A stretch of 62,390 nt of DNA, from positions 1-62,390 of the forward strand of contig JAGYKW010000008.1 of NCBI GenBank assembly GCA_018401275.1. Reading direction: 5' to 3'. The notes below the pieces were generated by a model, which saw nothing but the letters and a program-made list of their open reading frames with translations, was not told where the DNA came from and ran no database searches. A program made the position numbers and the translations under genes. The first letter of the stretch is position 1, and each line of letters opens with the position of its first letter. This document shows positions 35,802 through 44,682 of the stretch, piece by piece. Source of the stretch: Nitriliruptoraceae bacterium. Lineage in GTDB: Bacteria; Actinomycetota; Nitriliruptoria; Nitriliruptorales; Nitriliruptoraceae.

Positions 35802-36771
35802 GCAGGTCCCTCCCCGTCAGGGCGATGAACACGCTCTCGAGCGTCGTGTCGCTCACGCTCAGGTCGCGCAACGTCGCATGCGGTGCGATCGCGGCGACGA
35901 GGGCACCGACGATGCCGTTCCCGCTCGCGGCAGCGATGCGGAGCCCTGTCCCGTCATGGCTGCCGTCGCGGGCCGCGGGGGAGTCCTCGACGAGGGTGAC
36001 ACCAGGAACGCCGGTCAGCGCCGAGCGCACGACCGCATCCGCGGGGGTCGCGAGACGGAGGTCGATCACGACTCCAGCGCCGTGCTCGAGCTTGAGCGCC
36101 TGCGGCGCGTCGATGACGAGGATGCGTCCATGGTCGATGATGGCGACGCGGTCGCACAGGGCATCCGCCTCCTCCATGTAGTGCGTGCTGAGCAGCACGG
36201 TCATGCCGTCATCGCGCAGCTCGTCGACGAGCTCCCACAGGGCGATGCGGCTCTGCGGGTCGAGGCCCGCCGTCGGTTCGTCGAGCAGGAGCAGCGAGGG
36301 ACGGTGTGCGACGGCGCGCGCGATCTGGAGCCGCTGGGCCATCCCGCCGGAGATCGTCTGCGGCATCGCATCGCGCCGGTCGGCGAGTCGGAAGCGGTCG
36401 AGCAGCTCGTCGGAACGCGCGTGCGACTCACCCGCGCCCATGCCGAAGTAGCGGCAGTGGTAGTAGAGGTTCTCCCGCAGGGTCAGCGAGCGGTCGAGCG
36501 TGTTCATCTGCTGCACGACCCCGAGCGTGGCCTTGACCCGGGCAGGGTCACGGACCGCATCGTTCCCGAAGACCCACACCTCGCCCTCGCTGGGGCGCAC
36601 GCGGGTGGTGATGATGCCGATGGTCGTCGACTTCCCGGCACCGTTGGGTCCGAGGAGCCCGAGGATCTCGCCGTGTCCGACCTCGAGATCGATACCGGCG
36701 ACCGCGGTGATGGGCGGCTCGCCCGGGAACCGCTTCACGACACCGGAGAGCGAGAGGGGAGGTGGGAGCAT
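35794..36771 (-). CDS. ABC-2 exporter ATPase (DrrA/NodI-like)
   Basis: A 325-aa ATPase. Walker A is GPNGAGKST (41-49), the signature is ISGGMAQRL and Walker B is LLLLDEPTAGLD. A C-terminal regulatory region of about 80 aa follows, as in DrrA. The gene is probably leaderless: a -10 box lies six bases before its ATG. No regulator gene is adjacent, so control is not visible. Confidence 0.92.
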   Translation of the reverse strand: MLPPPLSLSGVVKRFPGEPPITAVAGIDLEVGHGEILGLLGPNGAGKSTTIGIITTRVRPSEGEVWVFGNDAVRDPARVKATLGVVQQMNTLDRSLTLRENLYYHCRYFGMGAGESHARSDELLDRFRLADRRDAMPQTISGGMAQRLQIARAVAHRPSLLLLDEPTAGLDPQSRIALWELVDELRDDGMTVLLSTHYMEEADALCDRVAIIDHGRILVIDAPQALKLEHGAGVVIDLRLATPADAVVRSALTGVPGVTLVEDSPAARDGSHDGTGLRIAAASGNGIVGALVAAIAPHATLRDLSVSDTTLESVFIALTGRDLRE

Positions 36772-36777
36772 GGCTCG

Positions 36778-36783
36778 AGGCTA
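36778..36783 (-). promoter_or_regulatory. -10 box for a leaderless ABC exporter transcript
   Basis: TAGCCT on the minus strand is followed by six bases and then ATG (36771), with no ribosome binding site between: the same layout as metG. The rest of the 260-base divergent gap (36784-37031) holds only TACGCT at 36985-36990 and GAGGAGG at 37003-37009, serving sbtA. Confidence 0.6.
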
Positions 36784-37031
36784 GCGGTGCATGCTGAGCC
36801 CTACCCTGACGGGCAGGACACGACCGGGGCGTCCGCCCACCGTCGACGATCCGGAGGTCGTGCCGGTGGTCCCGTCCGCGGACAGCAGCATGCCGAGCCG
36901 TCCGCCACGGTCCCCTCGGACGGCTTCACCGGGTCGTCAGGCGCCGCGCTCCCGTGGACGGACCGATCCTGTTCCGCCTGCGCCTACGCTGCTGCGGCCT
37001 GTGAGGAGGTCGGACCCTGGACGGCACGCTC

Positions 37032-37982
37032 GTGCTCGACAGTCTGCTCAGCGCACCCGTCCTCGCGTTCGTCCTCGCGGTCGCGGCGGGCCTTGCCCGC
37101 TTCGAGGTGCGACTTCCCGAGGCGCTGCCACCGGTCCTCGCGACGTTCCTGCTGTTCGCCATCGGGCTGAAGGGTGGCCGCAGCCTGTCCGAGGTCGCGC
37201 CGACCGAGCTCGCCGGCCCGCTGCTCGCGGCGCTGGTCATCGGTGTGGTGACCCCCATCGTCGCGTTCGCCCTGATGCGCGCGATCGTCCGACTCGGCCG
37301 GATCGACGCCGCAGGTGTCGCAGCCCACTACGGGTCGGTGTCCGCCGTCACGTTCATCGTCGCACTCACCGTCGTCGAGGCCCAGGGCATCCCCGCTGAG
37401 GGGTTGCTCGCCGGACTGCTCGCGGTGCTCGAGGTCGTCGGCATCGTCGTCGGACTCGCGCTCGCGTCACGAGGTCGGGTGGGTGAGCGCGGATCCTCGT
37501 GGACGAGCGCGCTGTCAGAGATCGTCCGGGGACGCAGCATCACGATGCTGCTGCTCGGTGTCGCCGTCGGCCTGCTCGCCGGTGACGCAAGGCTCGTCCC
37601 CGTCGACCCACTGTTCGTCGGGCTGTTCCAGGGCGCGCTCGTGCTGTTCCTGCTCGAGATGGGTGCGATCGCAGCCGAGCGACTGCGGGATGTCGCTCGG
37701 CTCGGTCCGCGTCTGATCGTGGCGGCGATCGTGGTCCCGATCGTGAACGGTGCGGTCGGCACGCTGCTCGGTGCACTCGCCGGCCTGTCGACCGGTGGGG
37801 TCGCCGTGCTCGCGACGCTCGCCGCCAGCGCGTCCTACATCGCAGCGCCGGCGGCCGTACGGATCGCGCTGCCGGAGGCGGACCCGGCGCTGTCGATCAC
37901 CGCGTCGCTCGGGATCACCTTCCCGTTCAACATCACGGTCGGGATCCCACTCTTCGTGTGGTTCGCGACACTGGTGACCTGA
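37032..37982 (+). CDS. sbtA: SbtA-type sodium/bicarbonate symporter
   Basis: A 316-aa membrane protein with two inverted five-helix halves, the DUF897/SbtA fold. AHYGSVSAVTF near 98-108 and the C-terminal SASYIAAPAAVRIALPEAD, then GITFPFNITVG, are family hallmarks. It takes up bicarbonate with sodium in cyanobacteria. Its PII-like partner lies 38 bases downstream. The start is uncertain: GAGGAGG (37003-37009) fits a CTG at 37017 better than GTG 37032, adding five residues. Confidence 0.9.
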   Translation: MLDSLLSAPVLAFVLAVAAGLARFEVRLPEALPPVLATFLLFAIGLKGGRSLSEVAPTELAGPLLAALVIGVVTPIVAFALMRAIVRLGRIDAAGVAAHYGSVSAVTFIVALTVVEAQGIPAEGLLAGLLAVLEVVGIVVGLALASRGRVGERGSSWTSALSEIVRGRSITMLLLGVAVGLLAGDARLVPVDPLFVGLFQGALVLFLLEMGAIAAERLRDVARLGPRLIVAAIVVPIVNGAVGTLLGALAGLSTGGVAVLATLAASASYIAAPAAVRIALPEADPALSITASLGITFPFNITVGIPLFVWFATLVT

Positions 37983-38020
37983 GACCGGCCCGGTCGTGGG
38001 GGAGAGAAAGAGGAGTGCAC

Positions 38021-38320
38021 GTGGAGACCACCGAGCGACAGATCGTGACCGTGATCGCAGAGGCCGCGGTCGAGTCACGGCTCGTTGCGGATGTGAAGCG
38101 GCTCGGCGCGAAGGGCTACTCCGTGGGGCACGTCCGCGGGGAGGGCACGACCGGACAGCACCTGCAGGACCTCAACGGTCCCAGCGTGCGGCTCGAGACG
38201 ATCGTGAGCGTCGAGGTCGCGGAGGCGATCCTCGCGCACCTCGCCGCTGAGTACTTCGGGCGTTTCGCGGTGGTCGCCTGGGTGACACCGTCCCGTGTCC
38301 TGCGCCCAGAACGCTTCTAG
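38021..38320 (+). CDS. sbtB: SbtB, PII-like regulator of SbtA
   Basis: A 99-aa ferredoxin-like PII relative. ARQ-like start TERQIVTVIAEAAVE, LGAKGYSVGHVRG for the T-loop base and a late LAAEYFGRFAVVAWV strand match SbtB. The chain ends in RPERF without the Cys-containing redox loop of some cyanobacterial forms. It starts at GTG 38021, five bases after AGGAG. SbtB binds adenine nucleotides (cAMP, c-di-AMP, ADP/ATP) and gates SbtA; linkage here supports the same pairing. Confidence 0.87.
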   Translation: METTERQIVTVIAEAAVESRLVADVKRLGAKGYSVGHVRGEGTTGQHLQDLNGPSVRLETIVSVEVAEAILAHLAAEYFGRFAVVAWVTPSRVLRPERF

Positions 38321-38328
38321 GAGGCACC

Positions 38329-39603
38329 GTGCAGATCGGTCTTCAGCTCGTCCTCATCCTCGGGCTGCTGGGCATCAACGCGCTGCTGGCGGGCAGCGAG
38401 ATCGCGCTGATCTCGCTGCGTGAGTCCCAGATCGTGCGACTCGAGGAGCGAGGGGCACGAGGTCGGGCGGTCGCCCGGCTCGCGCGTGACCCGAACCGTT
38501 TCCTCGCGACGATCCAGATCGGGATCACGCTGTCGGGGTTCCTCGCGAGCGCGACGGCCGCGGTCTCGCTCGCCGAGCCGTTGGTCCCGCTCCTCGCCCC
38601 GCTCGGTGCCGCTGCTCGTCCTGTCGCAGTCGTGCTCATCACTGCCGTGCTGACGTTCGTCACGCTCGTGTTCGGTGAGCTCGCACCGAAGCGCATCGCG
38701 ATGCAGCGCGCGGAGGGCTGGGCGCTCGCGAGCGGCGGCATCATCCTCGCGCTCGCGCGCGTCTCCCGCCCGCTCGTCCTGCTGCTCGGCATCTCGACCG
38801 ACATGGTCGTGCGGATCACCGGAGCCGATCCGACGCAGGGACGTGACGCGCTCACGCAGGAGGAGGTCCGCGACATGATCGCGACCGGTGGGCTGTACAC
38901 GCCGGATCAGCGGCGCATCATCACGGGCGCGCTCGAGGCGACCGACCGGATCCTGCGGGAGGTCCTGCGTCCTCGCAGCGAGGTGCTCGCACTGCCCGAC
39001 GCAATCACAGCAGCGGAGGGGATCGCCCGGCTCGTCGCTGCCGGTCACAGTCGGGCACCCGTGTTCCGCGACGGGATCGACGACGCGGACCGTGTCATCG
39101 GCATCATGGACCTCGTCGACGCGGAGGGGACCGTCGGTGAGCACGCTCGGCCGATCCTCGCCCTTCCTGAGCCGCTCGGGCTGATCGATGCGCTGCGTCG
39201 GATGCAGTCGGGCCGAGCCTCGCTCGCACTCGTCATCGATGAGTACGGCGGGGTCGCCGGCATCGTCACGGTCGAGGACCTGATCGAGGAGCTCGTCGGG
39301 GAGATCCATGACGAGTACGACCGTGACGTCCGTGACGTGGTGCGCAACTCCGATGGGTCGGTCACCGTCACCGGACGATTCCCGCTGCACGACCTCGAGG
39401 ATCTGCACATCGAGCTGGACGTCGACGCATCCGATGCGGTGACCGTCGCGGGGCTCGTGAGCGAGGTGCTCGGAAGGCTCCCCGAGGTCGGCGACGAGGT
39501 GGAGGTGTCCGGCCATCGGCTTCGGGTCGAGGCGGCCGACGCGCGCACCGTGCGGCAGGTCACGATCTCGCGCAGGACCGACGGGGGTGGCGTGCAAGCA
39601 TGA
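38329..39603 (+). CDS. CNNM/CorC-family transporter (DUF21-CBS-CorC)
   Basis: A 424-aa protein: a DUF21 membrane domain (residues 1-185, with GSEIALISL and GELAPKRIA), two CBS domains (about 205-325, including LVIDEYGG and IVTVEDLIEE) and a C-terminal CorC_HlyC domain. The family exports magnesium or cobalt, and CBS domains bind ATP-Mg. It starts at GTG 38329 behind TAGGAGG, eight bases after sbtB, so it is probably co-transcribed with the bicarbonate module. Confidence 0.92.
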   Translation: MQIGLQLVLILGLLGINALLAGSEIALISLRESQIVRLEERGARGRAVARLARDPNRFLATIQIGITLSGFLASATAAVSLAEPLVPLLAPLGAAARPVAVVLITAVLTFVTLVFGELAPKRIAMQRAEGWALASGGIILALARVSRPLVLLLGISTDMVVRITGADPTQGRDALTQEEVRDMIATGGLYTPDQRRIITGALEATDRILREVLRPRSEVLALPDAITAAEGIARLVAAGHSRAPVFRDGIDDADRVIGIMDLVDAEGTVGEHARPILALPEPLGLIDALRRMQSGRASLALVIDEYGGVAGIVTVEDLIEELVGEIHDEYDRDVRDVVRNSDGSVTVTGRFPLHDLEDLHIELDVDASDAVTVAGLVSEVLGRLPEVGDEVEVSGHRLRVEAADARTVRQVTISRRTDGGGVQA

Positions 39604-40667
39604 GCCGAGCCGCGATGAGCGAGGACGAAGCCGCTCAGCAGGCGGCGGTGTCACGAGACGCCTGGACGCAGCCCGGTCCGCAGACCGTCGTCGCGGGTGT
39701 GCACCGCATCCCGCTCCCGCTGCCGATGGATGGTCTGCGCGCCGTGAACGTCTACGTCATCGAGGACGGGGACGGGCTCGTGCTCATCGACGGGGGCTGG
39801 GCGATCGACGTCTCGCGTGAACTGCTCGAGCGCTCCCTCGCGACGCTCGGGCATGACCTGCGCGACATCCGTCGCATCCTCGTCACGCACGTGCACCGCG
39901 ACCACTACACGCAGGCGGTGGCGATCCGGCGCGCCGTCGGCGCGCAGGTCGCGCTCGGGGTCGGCGAGCAGGACTCGATGCGTGAGCTGATGACGGGTCG
40001 TTCCGGGATGCTCGCGAGCCAGCCGGCACGGTTACGAAGGCTCGGAGCGGGTTCCATCGCTGATGAGCTCGCCGCGGTCCCCGTCGACCTCGCGGACACG
40101 CTCGCGTACTACGAGGACCCGGACGTGTGGCTCGAGCCTGGTCGTGTCGAGCTCGACACGTTCGCGCTCGACGCCGTGCACACACCCGGCCACACGCGTG
40201 GGCATCTCGTGTTCCATGCGGCCGACCGCGGGCTGCTGTTCGCCGGTGACCATGTGCTCCCACACATCACGCCGTCGATCGGCTTCGAGCCCGACCGTCC
40301 ACCGTTCCCGTTGCGCGACTACCTCGCGTCGCTCGAGCGCGTGCTGGCGCTGCCCGATGCGATGCTGCTGCCGGCGCACGGACCGTCCGGAGGGAGCACC
40401 CATGCGCGGGCGCACGAGCTGATCGCGCACCACGAGCAGCGCTTGACCGACACGCTCGCTGCGCTCGTCTCCGGTGCCGGGCTGGCACCAGAGGTGGCGC
40501 GCATCCTGCGCTGGACGCGACGCGGTCGCAGCTTCACCGAGCTCGGCCTGTTCGACCAGATGCTCGCCGTGCTCGAGACCGCGGCCCACCTCGACGTCCT
40601 GGTGCTGCGTGGTGATGCGGCGCGTGACGATGCGAGCGGGACGGTCACCTACGCGGCCCTCGCCTAG
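39600..40667 (+). CDS. Metallo-beta-lactamase-fold hydrolase
   Basis: A 355-aa MBL-fold enzyme with the dinuclear zinc motif His97-Val-His99-Arg-Asp101-His102 (THVHRDH), a third-strand histidine in TPGHTRGH, Asp in FAGDHVLP and a final histidine in LPAHGPSGG. The C-terminal winged-helix-like part resembles LACTB2-type proteins. The substrate could be a thioester, lactone or RNA. It overlaps the CNNM gene by ATGA and converges on ndh 22 bases away. Confidence 0.88.
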   Translation: MSRAAMSEDEAAQQAAVSRDAWTQPGPQTVVAGVHRIPLPLPMDGLRAVNVYVIEDGDGLVLIDGGWAIDVSRELLERSLATLGHDLRDIRRILVTHVHRDHYTQAVAIRRAVGAQVALGVGEQDSMRELMTGRSGMLASQPARLRRLGAGSIADELAAVPVDLADTLAYYEDPDVWLEPGRVELDTFALDAVHTPGHTRGHLVFHAADRGLLFAGDHVLPHITPSIGFEPDRPPFPLRDYLASLERVLALPDAMLLPAHGPSGGSTHARAHELIAHHEQRLTDTLAALVSGAGLAPEVARILRWTRRGRSFTELGLFDQMLAVLETAAHLDVLVLRGDAARDDASGTVTYAALA

Positions 40668-40689
40668 GCAGCGCCCGAAGGCTTGCCCT

Positions 40690-42075
40690 TCAGGCCGCCC
40701 AGCTCCGGGTCACGGGCCCACGCGATGTCTCCGCGGTGGTGGCCTCGCGCTGGTCGAGGATGAGGCGCGCCGAGTGGTCATGGCGCAGGTAGTTCCAGAT
40801 CCAGCTCAGCAGGACCGACACGCGGTTACGGAAGCCTGCGAGCATGAGCAGGTGCAGCACCAGCCAGGCCAACCACGCGATGGTGCCGCGCATGCGCAGA
40901 CCACCGGGCAGCTCCGCGACGGCGGACGCGCGCCCGATCGTGGCCATCGATCCCTTGTCGCGGTAGCGGAACGCCGGCGTGGTCCTGCCCTTCGCTGCAT
41001 CGGCGAGGACCTGCGCGACGTGCCCGGCATGCTGGATCGCGACCGGTGCGACCTGGGGGAGCAGCTGTCCGTCGGCCCCTTCCGAGGCGGCGATGTCGCC
41101 GACGGCGAACACGTCGTCGATCCCGACGACCCGCAGATGCTCGTCGACCGGGATGCGCCGACCGCGGCCGAGCGTGACACCGAGCAGCGTGGCGATCGGT
41201 GACGCGCCGACGCCCGCGGCCCAGATGACGAGGCGTGCCGGGATCGTCTCGCCGTCGGTGAGGGTGACATGGTCGGCCGTGACGCTGGCGATGCCGACCT
41301 CGAGCCGGACGTCCACGCCACGCTCCTGCAGCCCGTCGAGGGCGGCGCGGCTCGAGCGCGCGGAGAACCCGCCCAGCAGGGCATCGCGTGCTTCGACCAG
41401 CACGATCCTCACCCGGTCGATGTCGAGCGAAGGATGATCGCGCCGGACGACGAGGTCGACGAGCTCCGCCAGCGCGCCGGCGAGCTCGACCCCGGTCGGA
41501 CCGCCCCCGGCGATCACGAAGCTCAGCGTCCCGTCCTCGTCGGCGGGCCCGTCGGCGAGGGCCCTGGAGGCCTCCTCGAAACGGCGCAGCACCTGGTTGC
41601 GCAGCATCGTCGCCTCGGCGAGCGACTTCAGTCCGAACGCGTGCTCGGCGACACCCGGCACACCGAAGTCCTCCGTGATCGCTCCGGCCGCGATGACGAG
41701 GTGGTCGTAGCTGAGTCGCGCGCCGTCGGCGAGGGTGACCACGTGTCCGACCGTGTCGACACCGGTGACCTCGCCGAGTCGGATCTCGACGTCCTGGTGG
41801 CGCAGGATGGCGCGCAGCGAGATGCCCACGTCCTGCGTCTGCAGTCCCGCGGTCGCGACCTGGTAGAGGAGCGGCTGGAAGGTGTGGTGGTTGCGACGGT
41901 CGATGAGCGTCACGCGGACGTCCAGTCGGCCGCGACGGCGCGCCTTGGCGAGCCTGCGCACCAGCGCGAGACCGGCGAAGCCGCCTCCGACGATGATCAC
42001 GTGGGCCGGGGACGCTCCGCCTCCGCCTCCACCTTCGCCGACGGGAGGCGTGGTGATGGTCGTATCCGCGCTCAC
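40690..42075 (-). CDS. ndh: Type II NADH dehydrogenase
   Basis: A 461-aa FAD-dependent NADH:quinone oxidoreductase at the inner membrane. It has two dinucleotide folds: VIIVGGGFAGL near 18-28 and FVIAGGGPTGVE near 169-180. FQPLLYQVATA near the flavin, AGDIAA near 315 and a hydrophobic C-terminal stretch (IAWLAWLVLHLLMLAGF) for membrane contact are also present. The start is GTG 42075, overlapping the stop of the DoxX-like gene (GTGA); the longer frame upstream is spurious. It provides non-pumping electron entry alongside complex I, whose genes start at the right edge. Confidence 0.93.
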   Translation of the reverse strand: MSADTTITTPPVGEGGGGGGASPAHVIIVGGGFAGLALVRRLAKARRRGRLDVRVTLIDRRNHHTFQPLLYQVATAGLQTQDVGISLRAILRHQDVEIRLGEVTGVDTVGHVVTLADGARLSYDHLVIAAGAITEDFGVPGVAEHAFGLKSLAEATMLRNQVLRRFEEASRALADGPADEDGTLSFVIAGGGPTGVELAGALAELVDLVVRRDHPSLDIDRVRIVLVEARDALLGGFSARSSRAALDGLQERGVDVRLEVGIASVTADHVTLTDGETIPARLVIWAAGVGASPIATLLGVTLGRGRRIPVDEHLRVVGIDDVFAVGDIAASEGADGQLLPQVAPVAIQHAGHVAQVLADAAKGRTTPAFRYRDKGSMATIGRASAVAELPGGLRMRGTIAWLAWLVLHLLMLAGFRNRVSVLLSWIWNYLRHDHSARLILDQREATTAETSRGPVTRSWAA

Positions 42076-42449
42076 GCGGTCAGCAGCACGATGGCCGCGC
42101 TCATGGCCAACATCAGCGTCGCCGGCAGGGCCTTGATGGCGGGGTCGCTGACCTTCACGTGCATGACGATCGCACCGACCATCAGGGCCGCGATGACACC
42201 GCCGGCGATCGTGACGGGCAGCGCCGAGACCCACACGCCGAGGATGAGGATGATGGCCGAGGTGATCTTGAGCGCTCCGACGATGAAGAACGCGGCGCTC
42301 GGCAGGCCGTAGACCGCGAACTCGTCGCGCAGCGATGTGGCGCCGCCGCCGCGGTACTCGGTCGCCGACTTCGGGCGCACGAGCCACACGTTGAGCAGCC
42401 CGAGCCCGACGACGAGCTGCAGGGCCGCAGTGAGGGAGAACCATTCCAT
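42072..42449 (-). CDS. DoxX-like small membrane protein
   Basis: A 125-aa protein with four hydrophobic helices of the DoxX-like type. The ATG at 42449 (MEWFSLTAAL) is chosen because upstream residues are polar read-through. KITSAIILILG and VKVSDPAIKALPA match the layout of the divergent neighbour at 42554, so they look like paralogues. It is coupled to ndh, suggesting a quinone or redox membrane role, which is inference. Confidence 0.75.
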   Translation of the reverse strand: MEWFSLTAALQLVVGLGLLNVWLVRPKSATEYRGGGATSLRDEFAVYGLPSAAFFIVGALKITSAIILILGVWVSALPVTIAGGVIAALMVGAIVMHVKVSDPAIKALPATLMLAMSAAIVLLTA

Positions 42450-42553
42450 GGGATGTCCGCTTCGAACGATGTGTCCCGGCGCCCTGCCGATAGCCTCGAC
42501 GCTACCGCATGGGGCGTTCGAGGCCATGGGAGAACGGGCCTGGAGCTCATCTG

Positions 42554-42889
42554 ATGGCGTACGCCTCCACGACCGCGGTCCTCGTCTCCGCGGCACTCTT
42601 CCTCGTCTACGGACTCCTCTGCCTGTTCTCCAACGGCATGCAGGAGGAGTTCTCTCGCTACGGGCTCAGCCGGTTCCGCCGGCTGACCGGAGCGCTCGAG
42701 GTGCTCGGAGGCGCGGGTCTGCTCGTCGGACTGCTCGTGCCGACGATCATGCTCGTCGCGTCGGGCGGACTGGCGCTGCTGATGCTGCTCGGCGTCATCG
42801 CCAGGATCCGTGTGAGCGATCCCCTGCTCGAGATGCTGCCGGCGATCGTCCTGCTCGTGATGAACGTGTTCATCCTCGTCACCACGTGA
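42554..42889 (+). CDS. DoxX-like small membrane protein, divergent paralogue
   Basis: A 111-aa four-helix membrane protein. RYGLSRFRRLTGALEVLGGAG and RIRVSDPLLEMLPA mirror GLPSAAFFIVGALKITSA and HVKVSDPAIKALPA in the neighbour, giving a divergent paralogous pair. The start is ATG 42554, eight bases after GGAG. Function unknown. Confidence 0.75.
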   Translation: MAYASTTAVLVSAALFLVYGLLCLFSNGMQEEFSRYGLSRFRRLTGALEVLGGAGLLVGLLVPTIMLVASGGLALLMLLGVIARIRVSDPLLEMLPAIVLLVMNVFILVTT

Positions 42890-43059
42890 CTCGCCACGGT
42901 CCGGACAGAGCCGCACCCCACGGCACTGTCCGGTGGGGACCGATACCTTCCTTCCCCTCGCAAGGACCCAGCGCTCACGGCCAGCGGTCCTGCGTCCGTC
43001 CAGGCCACAGGCCGTCCAGTCCGTTCAGTCCGTAGGCCGTTCAGACCACAGGGGCCGGT

Positions 43060-44682
43060 GTGACGTTCACCCCCGACCGCGGCAGCGACCCTGCTCGAGG
43101 ACCGCTGTCCGTCGTCTCGGACGCCCCGTCGGGCTCGGTGATGAGGGGTCCGATCATGGCTGACGGCACCGCATCGGCGGTACGGATCGTCGCGGGGAGG
43201 CTGCGCCCGGCGGTCGCGGACGAGCTCCTCACGTTCGTCTCGGCCGGCGGCGCGGTCCTGATCGCCCCTGAGCCGGGCGACGAGGTCGCAGCAGCGTTCG
43301 CCGGGCTGCGCGTCACCAGCGACCTCCCGCGCGGGGAGTGGTTCGTCACGCTCGTCGATCGGCCCGAGGTGGCGCGGCTGGACCGTGAGGTCCCGGTGAC
43401 CACGCGCCTGCGCACCTTCGAGGTCGCTGGGCCCGACACCGCCGTCGTCGCGACGACCAGCGTCCGCTTCCAGCATGTCCCGACGATGGCGGTACGGACG
43501 CACGGCGCTGGTCGGATCGTGTCGAGCGGCGTCGCCGACCTCGACGCGCTGCAGGCGCATGCGACGCTCGGCCGGTTCGTCGCACGGCTGCTGCGGCCCG
43601 CGTTCGTGGCGCAGACCCGGACGCTCGGGGTCGGCATCGTCGGCTACGGCCCGTTCGGTGGGATGGGCTACATGCACGGGCTCGCGTCCACCGAGACGGA
43701 CGGGTTGCGCTTCGTCGCAGCGGCGGACAGCTCGCCCGATCGCATCGCGGCCGCGCGCCTCGACTTCCCCGACATCGGCGCGCACGACTCCGCGGCGTCG
43801 CTCGCTGCGGACGAGGCCGTCGACGTGGCGGTCATCGCGACACCACCGAAGTTCCATGCGGAGCTCGCGCTCGAGCTGCTGCGCGCGGGCAAGCATGTGG
43901 TCATCGAGAAGCCGATGTGCCTGCAGCGCGACGATGCGGACCTCATCATCGCCACCGCGCTCGAGCATGGCCGCAGCGTCACCGTGCACCAGAGCAGAAG
44001 GTGGGACACGGACTTCCTCGCGGTGCGTCGACTCGTGGAGACCGGCGCGATCGGTGACGTGTTCAACATCGAGACGTTCGTCGGTGGCTTCGAGCACCCC
44101 TGCCGGGCATGGCACTCGGAGGAGTCGATCTCCGGCGGTGCGGTCTACGACTGGGGCTCGCATCACGTCGACTGGATCACGCTGCTGCACGGCGGCGCGC
44201 CGAGCCGCGTGCTGTGCACGACGCACAGCCGGGTCTGGCGCGACACCACGAACGTCGACCAGCTGTCGCTGTGGATGCAGTGGGACGACGGGCGTGAGGC
44301 GACGTTCCGGCAGAGCGACGTCTGCGCGATCCGTCGGCCGAAGTTCCACATCCAGGGCACCGCGGGCACCCTCGAGGGCCACTACCGACCGCTGCGGACC
44401 GAGACGGTCGTCGTGGGCCGCGGGTACGTGGAGCACACCTCGCACCACGCGGAGGTCCCCGTCGATCTGCGGGTGGTCCGCTACGACGGCGAGCACGGCA
44501 CCGTCGAGTCGACCGTGCGCCCCGCGCCGCATCCGGGGTGGGGCTTCCACCGCAACCTCGCCGACCATCTGCTGCTCGGTGAGCAGCTGGCCGTGCGACC
44601 CGAGGAGTCGCGCGACGTCGTCGCCGTGCTCGAGGCCGCGCAACGCTCCGGTGCCGAGGGCGGCACCCTCATCGAGCTCTGA
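43060..44682 (+). CDS. Gfo/Idh/MocA oxidoreductase fused to a ThuA-like N-terminal part
   Basis: A 540-aa protein. Residues 190-540 are a Gfo/Idh/MocA-type NAD(P) oxidoreductase (VGIVGYGPFGGMGYMHG, then the catalytic EKP in VIEKPM near 287-292 and an open-sheet C-terminal domain with GGAVYDWGSHHVDW). Residues 40-180 resemble part of a ThuA/GATase-like trehalose-utilisation domain (FVSAGGAVLIAPEP and FQHVPTMAVRTHGAGRIV). The start is GTG 43060 or ATG 43156. It overlaps a second Gfo/Idh gene (TGATG). The sugar substrate is unknown. The 170 bases upstream hold only degenerate GGCCGTTCAG-like repeats. Confidence 0.8.
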   Translation: MTFTPDRGSDPARGPLSVVSDAPSGSVMRGPIMADGTASAVRIVAGRLRPAVADELLTFVSAGGAVLIAPEPGDEVAAAFAGLRVTSDLPRGEWFVTLVDRPEVARLDREVPVTTRLRTFEVAGPDTAVVATTSVRFQHVPTMAVRTHGAGRIVSSGVADLDALQAHATLGRFVARLLRPAFVAQTRTLGVGIVGYGPFGGMGYMHGLASTETDGLRFVAAADSSPDRIAAARLDFPDIGAHDSAASLAADEAVDVAVIATPPKFHAELALELLRAGKHVVIEKPMCLQRDDADLIIATALEHGRSVTVHQSRRWDTDFLAVRRLVETGAIGDVFNIETFVGGFEHPCRAWHSEESISGGAVYDWGSHHVDWITLLHGGAPSRVLCTTHSRVWRDTTNVDQLSLWMQWDDGREATFRQSDVCAIRRPKFHIQGTAGTLEGHYRPLRTETVVVGRGYVEHTSHHAEVPVDLRVVRYDGEHGTVESTVRPAPHPGWGFHRNLADHLLLGEQLAVRPEESRDVVAVLEAAQRSGAEGGTLIEL

